This document shows positions 52,872 to 63,706 of a DNA stretch of 64,000 nt, piece by piece (the stretch's first letter is position 1; every line of letters begins with the position of its first letter). Origin of the DNA: Heliocidaris erythrogramma (lineage: Eukaryota > Echinodermata > Echinoidea > Camarodonta > Echinometridae); the NCBI GenBank assembly GCA_025617745.1, contig CM046858.1, positions 26,743,453 to 26,807,452 of the forward strand, written 5' to 3'. The notes beneath the pieces were generated by a model. That model was not told where the DNA came from. It was given only the letters and a program-made list of their open reading frames with translations, and did not search any database. A program made the translations under genes and the position numbers.

Positions 52872-54321
52872 CAGGCCCGTAACTAGGATTTTTGCGGGGG
52901 GGGGGGGGGTTCAACATTGGAAAAAGTGGACCTTTCTGAGGGAGCGAATCGACCGAGTAGGGGTGTCGGGTCAGGGGGTGTGCCCCTACAAGGGTGTGGG
53001 CATGAGCGTATAGTCAATTATTTGACAGGGGGTGGGTCAAATGTGAAGCTCGAACATATAATACCACATGTGTAGGATTCCCAATACTGCGAGCGAGCAA
53101 AGCGAGCGAGAGAAAAATAAAAATATACTTTTAAATGGCAAACTTTTATTGCATTAGTCACCAATAGGTGAAATGTAAAGCTATATCTCGCAAACGTCAT
53201 CTAGCTGCCATATGCAGGCATCATTCATATTAAAGTTTTTAGGAAGTGAAGCGAACGGGGTGGGGGGCACTTTGCTGTTGTTCGTTTATGGAAAGGTAAC
53301 CCTAATATCTGGGCGCTATGGCGATAGGGCAGTGACGTGCCGAAATTGTCATAACATTGAATATTTCATTATGGACCTTGCTGCATGAAACATCTCGTTT
53401 ACAAGGTTTGCGAGCGAGCGAAGCGAGCGAGGAGAAATGCAATTTACTTTGCTATTGCATATTTCAATATAAAAAGTGGACCAAACAAGTATTCGGGTTC
53501 CATGGCGATAGGGCAGCGACGTGCCTGAATATTGGAATAACATCCTATATAAATATTCATGGACCTCGTTGCCTGAAACTATCTCATTTCTAAGATTTGC
53601 GAGCGAGCGAAGCGAGCGAAGAAAAATGCACTTTAATATGTTGTTGCTCATAACATTTCAATATAGAAAGTAAGGTAACCATAATTTCTGGGCGCCATGG
53701 CGATAAGGCAGACGTGCCCGAAATTGTCATAACATTGAATATTCATAGACATTTTTTTATTACAATAACATACTATGGAAATATTCTCGCTGCCTGAAAC
53801 TCGTTTCAGAATTTTGTGAATGAGCGAAGCGAGCGACGGAAAACGCACTTTACCATCTCCCAAATGTTTCCAAAACACCCCAAGTGTTATATTGGGGCAT
53901 CTTGTTATTTCTGATTATAGTTTCCAAGAAGTCGATGTTTTATAAAATACTCCCATGGCACTCCGGTTGAACAGGCTGTATTAGAGGGCCATGATTTAAG
54001 GGCCTGAATGACTAGACCGGGTCCGCCAGGAGTATTCAACTTGAGAGCGGGAAAATTGTCCATTTAAAAGTGAACAGACACATTAAATACCCCTCTCTCT
54101 TTTCCAGTAATATTTTGAATCCTATACAGTGGTAGTATATGTTCGGGCTTCACATTTCACCCACCCCTGTCAAATAATTCTGACTACGCTCATGCCCATA
54201 CTCTTGGAGTGGTACACCCCCTGACCCGACACCCATACTCGGTCGCTTCGCTCCCTCAGAAACGTCCACTTTTTCCAATGTTGAACCCCCCGCCCCCGCA
54301 CAAATCCTAGTTACGGGCCTG
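52872..54321. mobile_element. 1.45 kb TIR element nested in the hAT-like element
   Basis: Ends CAGGCCCGTAACTAGGATTT and its reverse complement. The TIRs are about 200 bp: 'ttcaacattggaaaaagtgg', 'gggtgtcgggtcagggggtg', 'gcatgagcgtatagtcaatt' and 'gtgaagctcgaacatata' at the left are all mirrored at 54130-54290. The interior is a tandem repeat (53085-53860). A lone end of the same family is at 55457-55475 ('ctagttacgggcctg'). No clear target duplication, no coding content. Confidence 0.85.
53085..53860. repeat. Tandem ~190-310 bp repeat with 'gcgagcgaagcgagcga' cores
   Basis: The core recurs at about 53092, 53409, 53598 and 53818. Shared context: 'aatgcactttaatatg'-like sequence after the core, 'tttcaatatagaaagt', 'catggcgataggcagcgacgtgcc'-like sequence in shorter variants, 'ataacattgaatattcat', 'gttgcctgaaact'. 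At least three full diverged units. Confidence 0.75.
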
Positions 54322-54774
54322 AGTATGGTTTCTATATTTCACTTTTATATTCCATTACCACATATTTCATTTGAGTCTTCTCATAATTGTCACTGCTTAA
54401 TTATCGTCCCACTTTGTATGGTGTTTTAAGCAATCTATCTCCTTGTATTGTCAGGATTTCCTATCCAATCTAACACTTCTCAAAGATCACAATACCCTTC
54501 ATTTTCGTCCTATAATGTGTTAGGAATCAATAATCATCCAAATGTCAGATGTCTAAGAAAGTTTAATAATTAAAAATGTCATTCAACAGTTTCAATGGTC
54601 AATCAACTTCAACATATCTCCATTCCATTTTCGTCAGATTTCATTCGAATTCATCCGACCTGGCAATCCGCTGCAAAATTTATCATCAAATCCATCTTTG
54701 CATGGCAAGTGGATTTCAAGAAATTGTCATTCAAATTCGTCACATAGACAAGACCTTACAACGAGCGGGTGACG

Positions 54775-55400
54775 ATTTTGAATAACTCTTTGAACTCTTT
54801 CAGTCTTTGACAAAATCGATAGCAAAATGAAAAATAAATTCCAAAAATGAATGGCCAAAGACGTATGTTGACTTGGCCTTATTATTAAGTTGCAGGACAA
54901 ATTAAAGCAAATAAAAAAGTGTTCAAATTGATTGGAAAACCGGTATTATCTCACATTAATTTCCACTTTCCTTCCTCCCCCCCCCCCCTTTCACGTGACC
55001 CCTTGTGCACCCCTCCCCTATTTAAGCCAGTTGGTATGAAAATTTTAAAAAAAATTAACCTAAAATTCACTATTCTCATGTCACTTTGGATAATTTTTTC
55101 GCCTTATGATTTCTGCTCGCCAGCTTGGGGACGATACTACAAACGAATTTGAATAATTCTTTGAATGACGCTTTGAAAAAAAATCGATTCCAACATGGCA
55201 TAATGTACAAATTCGAAAATGAATGGTGAAAGACGACATTGATTAATTATAGATTTGCCAGATTAGGAAGTTACGGGACAAAATCCAAATAAAATGTATT
55301 AAAATAGACGGAAAGACCGATATTTTATCACGTTATTTTCCATTTCCATTATCTCTCCCCTCGCTTTTTTTTTTTTTTTTTTTTTTTAAGCGGACCTCTG
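54775..55400. repeat. Two diverged direct repeats (~250 bp) with pyrimidine runs
   Basis: 'gattttgaataactctttga' at 54773 against 'gaatttgaataattctttga' at 55145, then 'gaatggccaaagacg'/'gaatggtgaaagacg', 'ggaaaaccggtattatctca'/'ggaaagaccgatattttatc' and a C/T run in both, ending with 'ctgctcgcca' (55113, 55397). No gene is supported. Confidence 0.6.
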
Positions 55401-55970
55401 CTCGCCAACGGGGGGGGGGGGGTTCGTTCGAACCCCCTGAACCCCCCCCCCCCCCCTAGTTACGGGCCTGTGACTCATAATCTATTCTTAGCCAAATTCT
55501 GAGGCAATATAACAATTATGTTATTCTTAATCTTAGTCCTATAGTACCCCTAGACCTGTTACTCTTGCCGTCACCTGCTTAAGAATAAGACTTTGAGTTA
55601 AGTTACAGTTTAATAATAAAACGTTCCAGTTTACAAGGGTAGGCCTACTTCATGGCGCATATAGTATACATACCTCTGATCGGGCCCATATCCAGGTACT
55701 AAGGCTAAATCTAGACCCCTTGCAGGCCTCAATCATCCACCGTCCTTTGCGCTCACCTGATGAGGAAGACTCGATGAGGGCGCGCATGCGGCATATTCTC
55801 ATACATAATTTCAAAGAAGCATTTACACAGTCATAGGCGCACATCATAACAGTCAACCGCGCTCACTTGGGGAGGTCAAATGAGGGCGCGCATTTTCTTA
55901 ACCTCGCAAACATCATGGACGCGTCCCCCCCCCCCCCCTCCCCCCCGCTTCCGCCGCCTATGCTTATAAG

Positions 55971-57470
55971 GGTGAAACAAGAGTAATTAGCTACGCAAGC
56001 AGAACCTTGACGGATACGGGGAAGCGTTATTCAACTACTGAGAAAGAAGCGCTTGCAGTAGTTTGTGCCTGCCAGAAGCCATTGGAAGTTCTATATGGTC
56101 CGAGATCACGTCCCAAAAAGAATTTTAAAATAGAACGATGGCTTATGAAGCTGGTGTCGTATTCATTCAAAGTGGTATAGTTACCTGGAAAGCAGAACAT
56201 AGCCGACATTCAAGATGAAGGTGGCAAACAAGGAGTATTGGACCAGGAGGCAGAGCAATATTTTCGTTAGGTGGCGAAGGAAGCTATTCCAAGAGCACTT
56301 TCTACAAGACAGGTAGAAGAAGCCTCCAAGGAAGATAAGGAGCTAGCGAGTGTCAGAGAAAGCCTGAAGAACAACCAGTGGGGAAGAGAGTCAGTGAACT
56401 ATTCAGTTTTCAACTGCATGAGCTTACCTGTGTAGGGTACATTATCCTGAGGGGACACGGATTGTTATCCCGAAGAAGCTTGGGTATCGTTGGGACAAAA
56501 CAACGTCTGCGAACCAAGGTTTGGTGGCTGCAGATGGAAGAGATGTAGAAAGACACGTGAAGTCATGTCACGGGTGTCAGATTACATCTGCCATGCCGTC
56601 TCAATCCAACTTCACTACCAACGGGTCCATGGCAGAGTGTTGGTATTGATTTATTAGGTCCTTTATCTTCAAAGGACTATGTATTTGTAGTTGTTCACTA
56701 TTACAGTCGGTTTTATGAGAAAGATGTCATGAAGGACACCATGAGTGATAGAATCATAGAGTCTTTGGAAAGGATGTTTGTTCTACATGGATTACCCATA
56801 TCCATTACATCCGACAATGGGCCTCAGTTTGTTTCGGAGAAGTTTGAAGAATTGGATAGATCATAGGAAAGTGACACCGCTTCATCCTGCAGCAAATGGA
56901 GAGGTTGAGCGTCAAAAAAGATCGCTGATGAAAAGAATCCGGATTGCTCAAGCAGAGAAGAAGGATTGGAAGAAAGAAGTGAGACAGTACATGTTTGCCT
57001 ATCGTACAACACCGCATAGTGTTACAGGCAAGACCCCAGCAGTTGCAACGACAGTTGAGAACAAAGCTGCCAAAACTGGAAGAGAAAAGTCGACTGGATG
57101 AAGAAGCCAGAGATAGAGACGCCATTGAAAAGTTGAACAACAAACTGTACGTCGATGAAAAGAGAGGTGCGAAGGAATGAAGTGATTTACACAAGGGAGA
57201 TGAGGTATTGGCGAAACAGACTAAGGGTGATAAAATGTGTACACCGTATCATCCAGAGCCATTTACACTAGTAGAAAAACATGGAAACAGTGTAGTTGTA
57301 CAGTCACCAGACGGATTGAGGTACAAACGTAACAGTACACATGTACATAAGTACAACAGACAACAGAGGAGGAGTTCAAACAGACTTGAACGTGAAGACA
57401 ATAACACAGACAGACATGTACAGACGAATGTACCACACAAGATGCAGCAAACAGTAATACACCAATAGCT
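55971..57470 (+). pseudogene. Ty3/gypsy RNase H and integrase remains
   Basis: RNase H: 'ISYASRTLTDTGKRYSTTEK' followed by 'EALAVVCACQ' (55990-56080). Integrase zinc domain: 'ERHVKSCHGCQ' (about 56550). Core: 'GIDLLGPLSSKDYVFVV' (56643), 'SDNGPQFVSEKFEEL' (56812) and 'PAANGEVERQKRS' (56892) supply the D-D-E residues but lie in different frames. C-terminal part: 'YHPEPFTLVEKHGNSVVVQS' (57245-57305), the GPY/F-like module. The host function is cDNA integration into the genome. At least five frame breaks; inactive. Confidence 0.85.
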
Positions 57471-58473
57471 GTGAGTAGACCTGTTAGGGAGAAGCGGCTA
57501 AGAGATTTGATGACTTTGTGGTATTCCATTGATATCTCAAAAGGTATGTTTTGACATGAATACAGTTTCATGAATAGTTTGTCATTCCAAGTGAGAAGCG
57601 AGATCACATGAAAAAAGGTAAAGTTACTGTTGTGGAAAAAAAACACCATTGGTTTGAGTTCAAGTAATCGTTCACAATAATGACAATAATCGGGAAAGTG
57701 ATGTATACCTCATATATTATACATCCAGCCTTGTCATATTATTTGTATTTGTTTCAAGCAAATTACATGCTAGAAAAGGTGCTTATAGTAGTTTTAAACA
57801 AAAAATCATTTTTATACAAATTGAACAGAGACGAAGTTTCTGTGATAGTGATACATTTTTTTAATTAATTGGTTTATGACAAGAAGACAAGAGTAGTTGC
57901 GATTTTTAATTTACGCAAACCGTTTGGAAATCCAATTATGACTACTACACAGAGAGTACAAAGTTAATGACAGAAACCAGACGTTTTCTTGGTCGATACT
58001 TATTATAATTTTTTTGAAAAAATCTAATTAACAGAACATGCAAAGTGTATAGTGATAAGTCATTTTGAAACTATTATGACACTAATTATTTGCATTGAAG
58101 ACAAGTGCATTTTAAGTTTACAACAATACTGATAAGTCATACAACATAATATGTTTTTGGAAACAGGAAAAAATTAATTGTTTTGATAGGAAATTAATCC
58201 GACTGGAGAAACCCACGAAGACAGACCTGTTTTAGATAGTGATGATAACCTGAATATAACAAACTTGAAAGGTGGCGTTTAGAGTTTGTTTAGAATATCT
58301 GGGTTTTTTTTTTTTTTTTTTTTTTTTTGTTCTTTATATAAAATGACTCGGGTTCAAGACGCAATTCAGACTAGAGTAAGAATTACATGTAACACAAGTT
58401 ACCTGAATTCTGTAACTGAAGATGTTATTGAGAATCTTATGTGACAAAACGTCATTCTTAGAAAGGGAGGAGT
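57471..58473 (+). other. Non-coding 3' part of the gypsy element
   Basis: AT-rich sequence without open frames of note, containing a long T run (58302-58328) and ending in a purine-rich tract 'agaaagggaggag' (58459-58471) that fits the polypurine primer site just before the LTR. Confidence 0.5.
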
Positions 58474-58699
58474 TGTAGTGTCTGGGAACAAGACTAGGTG
58501 CTACCGATCGTAAATGAGATGCTAATGAGATGTTCGTGACCTCTAAGGTCAGAGTTGTAAACACGTGATCGACACACATAAAAATATGTCAGCCATCCAG
58601 TGTCATGGCCGAGTTACCGAGATACGATTAATAAACGAAATGGAACCCAATGATAATAATTATTGCTTGGACTCGAAACTGGTGCCTCGAAAAGAGTGC
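58474..58699 (+). repeat. Probable 3' LTR of the gypsy element
   Basis: Begins TGTAGTGTCTGGG after a polypurine tract and ends ...GAGTGCA near 58699, so it has the usual TG...CA ends. It includes a TATA-like 'acataaaaatatg' (58576) and a polyadenylation signal AATAAA (58630). The exact right end is uncertain because no second LTR is available for comparison. 58700-58859 holds only CTAGA-rich AT sequence. Confidence 0.6.
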
Positions 58700-59045
58700 A
58701 TGGTATATTTGATTTATATCCTACCAGAGTAAGCTTAAATAGATACAAAAATAAAAACTAACGGTAGAATCTAGATCTTAATTTTTAGACATTGATCTAG
58801 CATGTCTAGACTCTAGATCCTATACCTATGAGGTATAAGAATTATATCAGCAGCATTGTGCCACTTACAGAGATTTACTCACATCTTCTAAGTCTGATTA
58901 TCATCGCCGAGAAATCACCGAGTGCGACCAGCGCAATCTTTTTCGAGTGATGAATCTCTGTCACGCAAAACAAGTTAAATACCTCCCTAGCTCAGAAAAC
59001 CCTAAAGATCTTGCAGACAGGTTTGCAACCTTTTTCGAGTAGAAT

Positions 59046-61089
59046 ATAATGTCAGGAAATGGAATTTTGATTAGCTTACTTGAGAAGAACGACTCAATTT
59101 GCATATTATTTGCGTACAGGTGGTTGGAATTCTTTTGATTGACCAAATCACTTTGATAGAGTTGGGATGATCGATGTCTGTACGCTATGATAATATAATT
59201 CTATGGTTAGGCCTATTATTTCTTATCATAATTATGTAATTGATGAATTTGGAGGATTTTGTTATCTTCTCATCGACTGAAACAAGAGTATGTATTTCTT
59301 TAGAAATATTGGCTGTTTTACAGTTTTACAACTCTGTAGCGGAGTGATATTTTCTTAGGGTGGTTCCGTGGTTGCACTGCTTGCAAGGCATTTTAGGTTT
59401 AGGTTTATTGCATGTTCCGGTTCTGGTGCAAGTCGGAACTGCAATCGAAGTAAGTCTGGAGAAGGGCTGATGTAAGTTCTGTTTTATCTTATTCTCAATT
59501 AGGGTTGTAATGAAATGTAATTATTTGAATAGTTGCAGTTTCAGGATAATTGGAAATGAAGACGACTCATTGTAATGTTGGATTTAATCGCTTTTACTTT
59601 TAATCCAGGAAAGAAAGTTAATTTGTCTCAAGGTTGAGGTGGTTAGTAGCCTATGAATTATAAAAATATTGATTTACGTTTTACTTTTTGCTAGACATTA
59701 TCGTTAAGAATAATGTTGAGTGTAGAGAATACTGGATTATTTAACAAGATCCAAAATTTATGACTTTCTTTGAATTGAAGCGTAAAGATTTAATAGATTA
59801 TTCAAAGGACAACATAGATGGCGTTCATGTATAAACATTGTATTTCAAAATGGCGGCGCCCATGGTGAGTCATGCCCTAAGCTTTATCCATTATATAGAA
59901 GTTAATATGAACGTTTCTGATTTTGATTCTTACACTCAAATTTTATGCTTACTTCATTAGGAGTATGATCTGAACAGAGCACTTTAATTTTAACTATCAA
60001 AAGTTAAATCACTTATTTGATTGTATTGATTGAAACAGTTGCAACTTGTATGTACACTCTGAGTCTATGTATGGGTATGTCTGTATTCGAGTAACTAATG
60101 GGTATGTCCATATTTGGCTTGTGGCTACCATTGGTTCGTCCGAATGAAGTACTTTTTCATTTGCAGTATCAGATGAGTAAACTATGACAATGTATGGTTG
60201 AGGAAACCTAATAGACAGAAATATGCAATTTAATTGTGAGTTACGCTAGTTGATCACAATTCGGTGGGAATTAATGAATATGATTCCACTTATTCATTTC
60301 AAGTTGATTATTCATTCTTGCAAAATAAAATAACACTAGTTTAGTATTGGTTGTTTGATATCATGATTGATATTCATCTTGTTTGGAAGCAGTAAACTTA
60401 TTGAGAAATGTAATTTCTGCTTTGTTATTTAAGGAATCCAAAACAATTTCCATGGTTACCTCGTAGTTATGATTGTTTATTGCTTTCCTTATAGTTGATC
60501 CAACTCCATCATGCAGCAATAGAATTGGTATCCTGGTATCCTGGATGGTGTTGGTGGGTTACCACCAGTAGCCTCTTGACTTTGGGTAGGCATTAGTATT
60601 GTTATTGGACAATTTTGTTTAGAGTGTCAATTATATCCTATGCTTGTATATTTTTGATAACAATTAATTTAGAGATGGAAGATAAAGTAAATATCTAATT
60701 GTTTCTAGAGAATGCATGTAATTCAGTATATGGATAACCGATAGAAATTAATACATGTACCTTTACAATAGCAATGTTTGAGTTTTATAAGATATTGGTG
60801 GAATTTGTATCATATTTAACATTTACAATTTATTATGTACTTGTGTGATGCATATGATACAATGTGTTATGGAATGGTGTTATTCATCATTTGTTCTTTT
60901 TCTCTGTTTATTGCAGGGTTGTTGTCTTTTTCGTTTTTGTATACTCTACTTCTGTCATGTTTCAATAAAATCTAAGAAGCCAAGATCTGGTGTTCCTGAG
61001 CTTTCTTCCAAAGTTATGTTCCCTAATATGGTACAACCCTGGGTATCTAATCCACCCCACCCCACGACAATAACTAAACTGCACAAAAA
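59046..61089. other. 2 kb interval inside LINE-C, origin unclear
   Basis: AT-rich, with no open frame and no recognised repeat. At 59848-59868 the phrase 'caaaATGGCGGCG' (a canonical YY1-type initiator) is followed after four codons by 'cccatg|gtgagt', a good splice donor, so a minimal first exon is possible. A pyrimidine-rich acceptor 'tttattgcag' is at 60907-60916. No convincing coding exon follows. Ends of the putative insertion were not found. Confidence 0.4.
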
Positions 61090-62960
61090 AATGAGAATTC
61101 AGATCACTCCACTATTTCTGTTGAAATTCAGGATGAATGTCCAACTGTATTTTCAGATTTTCATAATGTTTCAGCTGATGAAGTGCTTAAACTTATTAAG
61201 CATGCTCCTGTCACTTCCTGTAGACTGGACCCTCTACCCTCTTCTCTCTTCAAGGAATGCATTCTAGAACTCTTGCCAATATTAACCAAAATCATCAACC
61301 TGTCACTTTCATCCGGATATTTCCCTGATCTTTTCAAAGAAGCTTGTGTTCTTCCTTTACTAAAGAAACCTGGATTGGATCCTGAAAATTTGGCAAATTA
61401 TCGGCCAATATCAAATCTAAGATTTATCTCTAAGCTGACCGAAAGAGCTGCTGTATCACAACTTCAGAATTATCTTTGTACGAATAATCTCTATCCGAAG
61501 ACACAATCTGCTTATCGACCTTACCATAGTACAGAGACTGCCCTCCTTCGTGTTAAAAACGACATTTTGCTTGCCCTGGATCAGCACAAAGAAGCTGTGC
61601 TTGTGCTAGTCCCATGAACACGGTGACAAAGAGAGCGGATAATTTATGCAGCTCCTCATTGTACCCTCCACAATAGCTCTAAGTAAACAAAAGGACATCC
61701 CTTCACTGCTATTATATGACACCTGTTCTACATATTTTTACAGGATAGCAATGAATGGATGTTCTTTTGTTAACAAGTGCAATTGTGAAGGGTACAAAGA
61801 GGAGCTGCATAAATTGTCCGCTTCTTTGTTCGTCATGTTCATAGTGTAGACTTCTCAGCTGCTTTTGACACAATTGATCACAACCATCTCTGTCATCGCT
61901 TCTCCTCCCACTTTGGCATCAGTGGAATAGTTCTTAAGTGGTTTTCTTCTTTCCTGAGTAATAGAAAGCAATCTGTCGTCATTGACTCAACCAATTCTGA
62001 TTATCATCGTCTTTCGTGCGGTGTTCCGCAGGGCTCTGTGGCAGGGCCCATATAATTCATCTTATTCAGCGCTCCTCTACAAGACATCATATCTGCACAT
62101 GGTGTCTCCTCTGTAGCTTATGCCGATGATACCCAGCTCTACATCACCTTTGACCCTGCTGAACGTGCATCTGCCGTCTCTAAAATGGAAGCCTGTATTC
62201 GTGACGTGAAATCTTGGGCTGTCCAAAATAATCTTGCTCTTAATGATTCTAAAACTGAAATAATTTTTTTTAGTTCACGATTTACCACATCACTACCTCC
62301 TCCCACCTTCCAAATTGGTCACTCTACCATCACCCCATCGCATGTCGCCAAAAATCTAGGAGTATTTATGGACTCTTCTTTAACCATGAGAAACCACATC
62401 GATCATCTTTGTAAGTCAGCACTCATGGCCATTAGAAAGATCAGTAAAATTCGTCGTTATCTTGATGACACTGTAACTATCTCGATTAATTCATGCCCTT
62501 GTCACCTCCAGACTTGATTTTTGCAACTCTCTTCTTTTTGGTCTCCCTGGTAAAGATCTTACTAAACTCCAACGTATCCTAAACATATAGCTGCCCGCCT
62601 CATCTCACGCGTCCCTCCATCTTACCACATTACGCCTATTCTTCCAAATCTTCACTGGTTACCTATTAACGCATCATATGCGCATCATCTACAAGATTAA
62701 CCTCCTCACCTTTAAGTCAATGGCTGGACTCTCTCCTACATATCTATCTGATCTCCTACAACGTTATATCCCATCACGGACTCTACTCTCTTCATCTCAA
62801 TCCCTCCTTCAACTTCCACGCCGCATTTCATCTACATCCTATATGGACGAAGATCACTTTTACATGCCGCCCCTGCATTATGGAACGACTTACCACTTTA
62901 TATTCGTACAGCAAACAATGTGAACACTTTCAAATCCTTGTTAAAAACCTACTTGTTTAA
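61090..62960 (+). pseudogene. LINE-C reverse transcriptase (L2/CR1 type)
   Basis: 'RLDPLPSSLFKECI', 'LSSGYFPDLFKEACVLPLL', 'NYRPISNLRFISKLTERA', 'TQSAYRPYHSTETALL' (61215-61550), then a 238 bp insertion, then 'FSAAFDTIDHN' (61850), 'GVPQGSVAGPI' (62020), 'SVAYADDTQLYITF' (62115), 'WAVQNNLALNDSKTEI' (62210) and 'GVFMDSSLTMRNHI' (62360). The catalytic YADD is intact. Breaks: a TAA after 'AGPI' (62054), a frameshift near 62490 and a stop near 62590. The final part ('MAGLSPTYLSDLLQRYIPS') is typical of the C-terminus. The protein copies LINE RNA, and by tail similarity perhaps the SINE at 31 kb. Confidence 0.9.
61609..61846. mobile_element. 238 bp TA-flanked TIR element inside LINE-C RT
   Basis: The ends are inverted: 'catgaacacggtgacaaag' and 'ataatttatgcagctcctc' at the left are mirrored by 'gaggagctgcataaattgtc' and 'ctttgttcgtcatgttcat' at the right (TIRs of about 55 bp). 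Flanked by TA (61607-61608, 61847-61848). Removing the element with one TA rejoins RT exactly ('EAVLVL' to 'DFSAAFDT'). A Tc1/mariner-type MITE. Confidence 0.9.
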
Positions 62961-63144
62961 TGTTGCCTACGCTTGAATGTACTGTTTTATAAATCTATCA
63001 CTTAAATGTTTATGTTGTGTATTAATTATTCAATATAATACATGTATTTTCTCTTCACTTCTAAAAAGCGCTTAGAGGCTTTAGCATTTTGCGCTATATA
63101 AGTATCTATTATTATTATTATTATGAAATGTATGTAGGATGGGG

Positions 63145-63349
63145 GGTTGTGTGTCCGGACAATTAACAAAAATTAGCCTGTCAATTTTGCTGTCAGATTT
63201 TACGAAAAATATGCATCAGGTGACACTAAAATCAGTGAATATTTGCTATTCACATGATTTTTCAACCTATCCTGTGAAAGATTTGTGACAATTTGCATGA
63301 AAAGCAGTTCAATTTACTGTTTAAAAATGACCTGTCCGGACACACAACG
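63145..63349. mobile_element. ~205 bp TIR element
   Basis: 'gttgtgtgtccggaca' at 63145 and its exact reverse complement at 63334-63349. Interior AT-rich with no coding content. The flanks are G-rich and no target duplication is obvious. 63350-63593 has nothing recognised. Confidence 0.65.
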
Positions 63350-63593
63350 CCTGGGAACAACTCACCATATTTGCCCAAAGTCAATCTTGAGGCTATTGCT
63401 TGTAAGTCTACTGTAGACCTAGATCTACATCTAAGACAAATTAAATGGCACTAATCCAACGGCGAAACATTTAAACGATGAAAACTCGAAAACTCGAACA
63501 CATTTACAGTGTCTATCATGTCTATAGTGACATGTTTATCAGTTATTTGTTGTAACGCACTAAGGCTAGATGTTTACGGCAATGAATGTTTAC

Positions 63594-63706
63594 CACGCAC
63601 CCGTGGAAATTATTTTAATTTCTGAATCTGTCGATGCAATAAAATCTTCCAAATCGCCATCTTCGAAGAGATTAAATCTTGGCACGTCACTAGCAGAGGC
63701 AGCCAT
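63594..63706 (-). CDS. Candidate first coding exon, 37 codons, unknown gene
   Basis: ATG at 63706 lies in 'acaaaaATGGCTGCC', a good start context and YY1-type initiator motif. The frame reads 'MAASASDVPRFNLFEDGDLE', then 'DFIASTDSEIKIISTGA', acidic and non-repetitive, and ends in a strong donor, cgtg|gtaaac (phase 2); without splicing it would stop at once (TGG TAA). Upstream sequence (63707-63760) is GC-rich and CpG-rich. 'FEDGDLEDFIASTDSE' is reminiscent of the N-terminus of ZMYM/Crypton-derived DUF3504-type proteins, but this is a weak impression. The downstream exons would lie to the left, where the LINE-C sequence is, or further. Confidence 0.45.

Larger units (their letters stand above)
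51512..55962. mobile_element. hAT-like element, 4.45 kb, 8 bp target duplication
   Basis: Flanked by CTTATAAG on both sides (51504-51511, 55963-55970). Ends CATTGGCGGCGGAAGC and, in reverse complement, CATAGGCGGCGGAAGC, followed inward by G runs. An 8 bp duplication and CA-starting short TIRs are the hAT signature. Directly to the right the gypsy RNase H frame begins. The interior has no transposase. It contains ATA repeats (51615-51715), a nested TIR element (52872-54321) and two direct repeats (54775-55355). 51720-52870 and 55480-55920 show no genes; 'gatgagggcgcgcat' is repeated at 55775 and 55878. Confidence 0.88.
49971..58699 (+). mobile_element. Degenerate Ty3/gypsy LTR retrotransposon with nested insertions
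   Basis: Ordered remains: gag with two zinc knuckles (to 50683), protease (50693-51235, split by a SINE), RNase H and integrase (55971-57470), a purine tract and one LTR (58459-58699). The RT region is missing between about 51237 and 55962; that interval holds a 4.45 kb hAT-like element and, to its left, 270 bp of unassigned repeat. No 5' LTR was found. Many frameshifts and stops. The integrase C-terminal region is of the gypsy GPY/F type. No envelope-like gene was seen. Confidence 0.85.
58860..63123 (+). mobile_element. LINE-C: L2/CR1-like retrotransposon (degenerate)
   Basis: A first piece at 58863-59045 reads as the linker between endonuclease and RT ('QRNLFRVMNLC', 'LPSSENPKDLADRFATFFE'). 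The RT follows only from about 61090, so roughly 2 kb (59046-61089) is foreign or unrecognised. The 3' end is 'aaaagcgcttagagg', 'gcgctatataagtatct' and five ATT units (63065-63123). The element is 5' truncated at about 58860, without the endonuclease. Confidence 0.85.
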
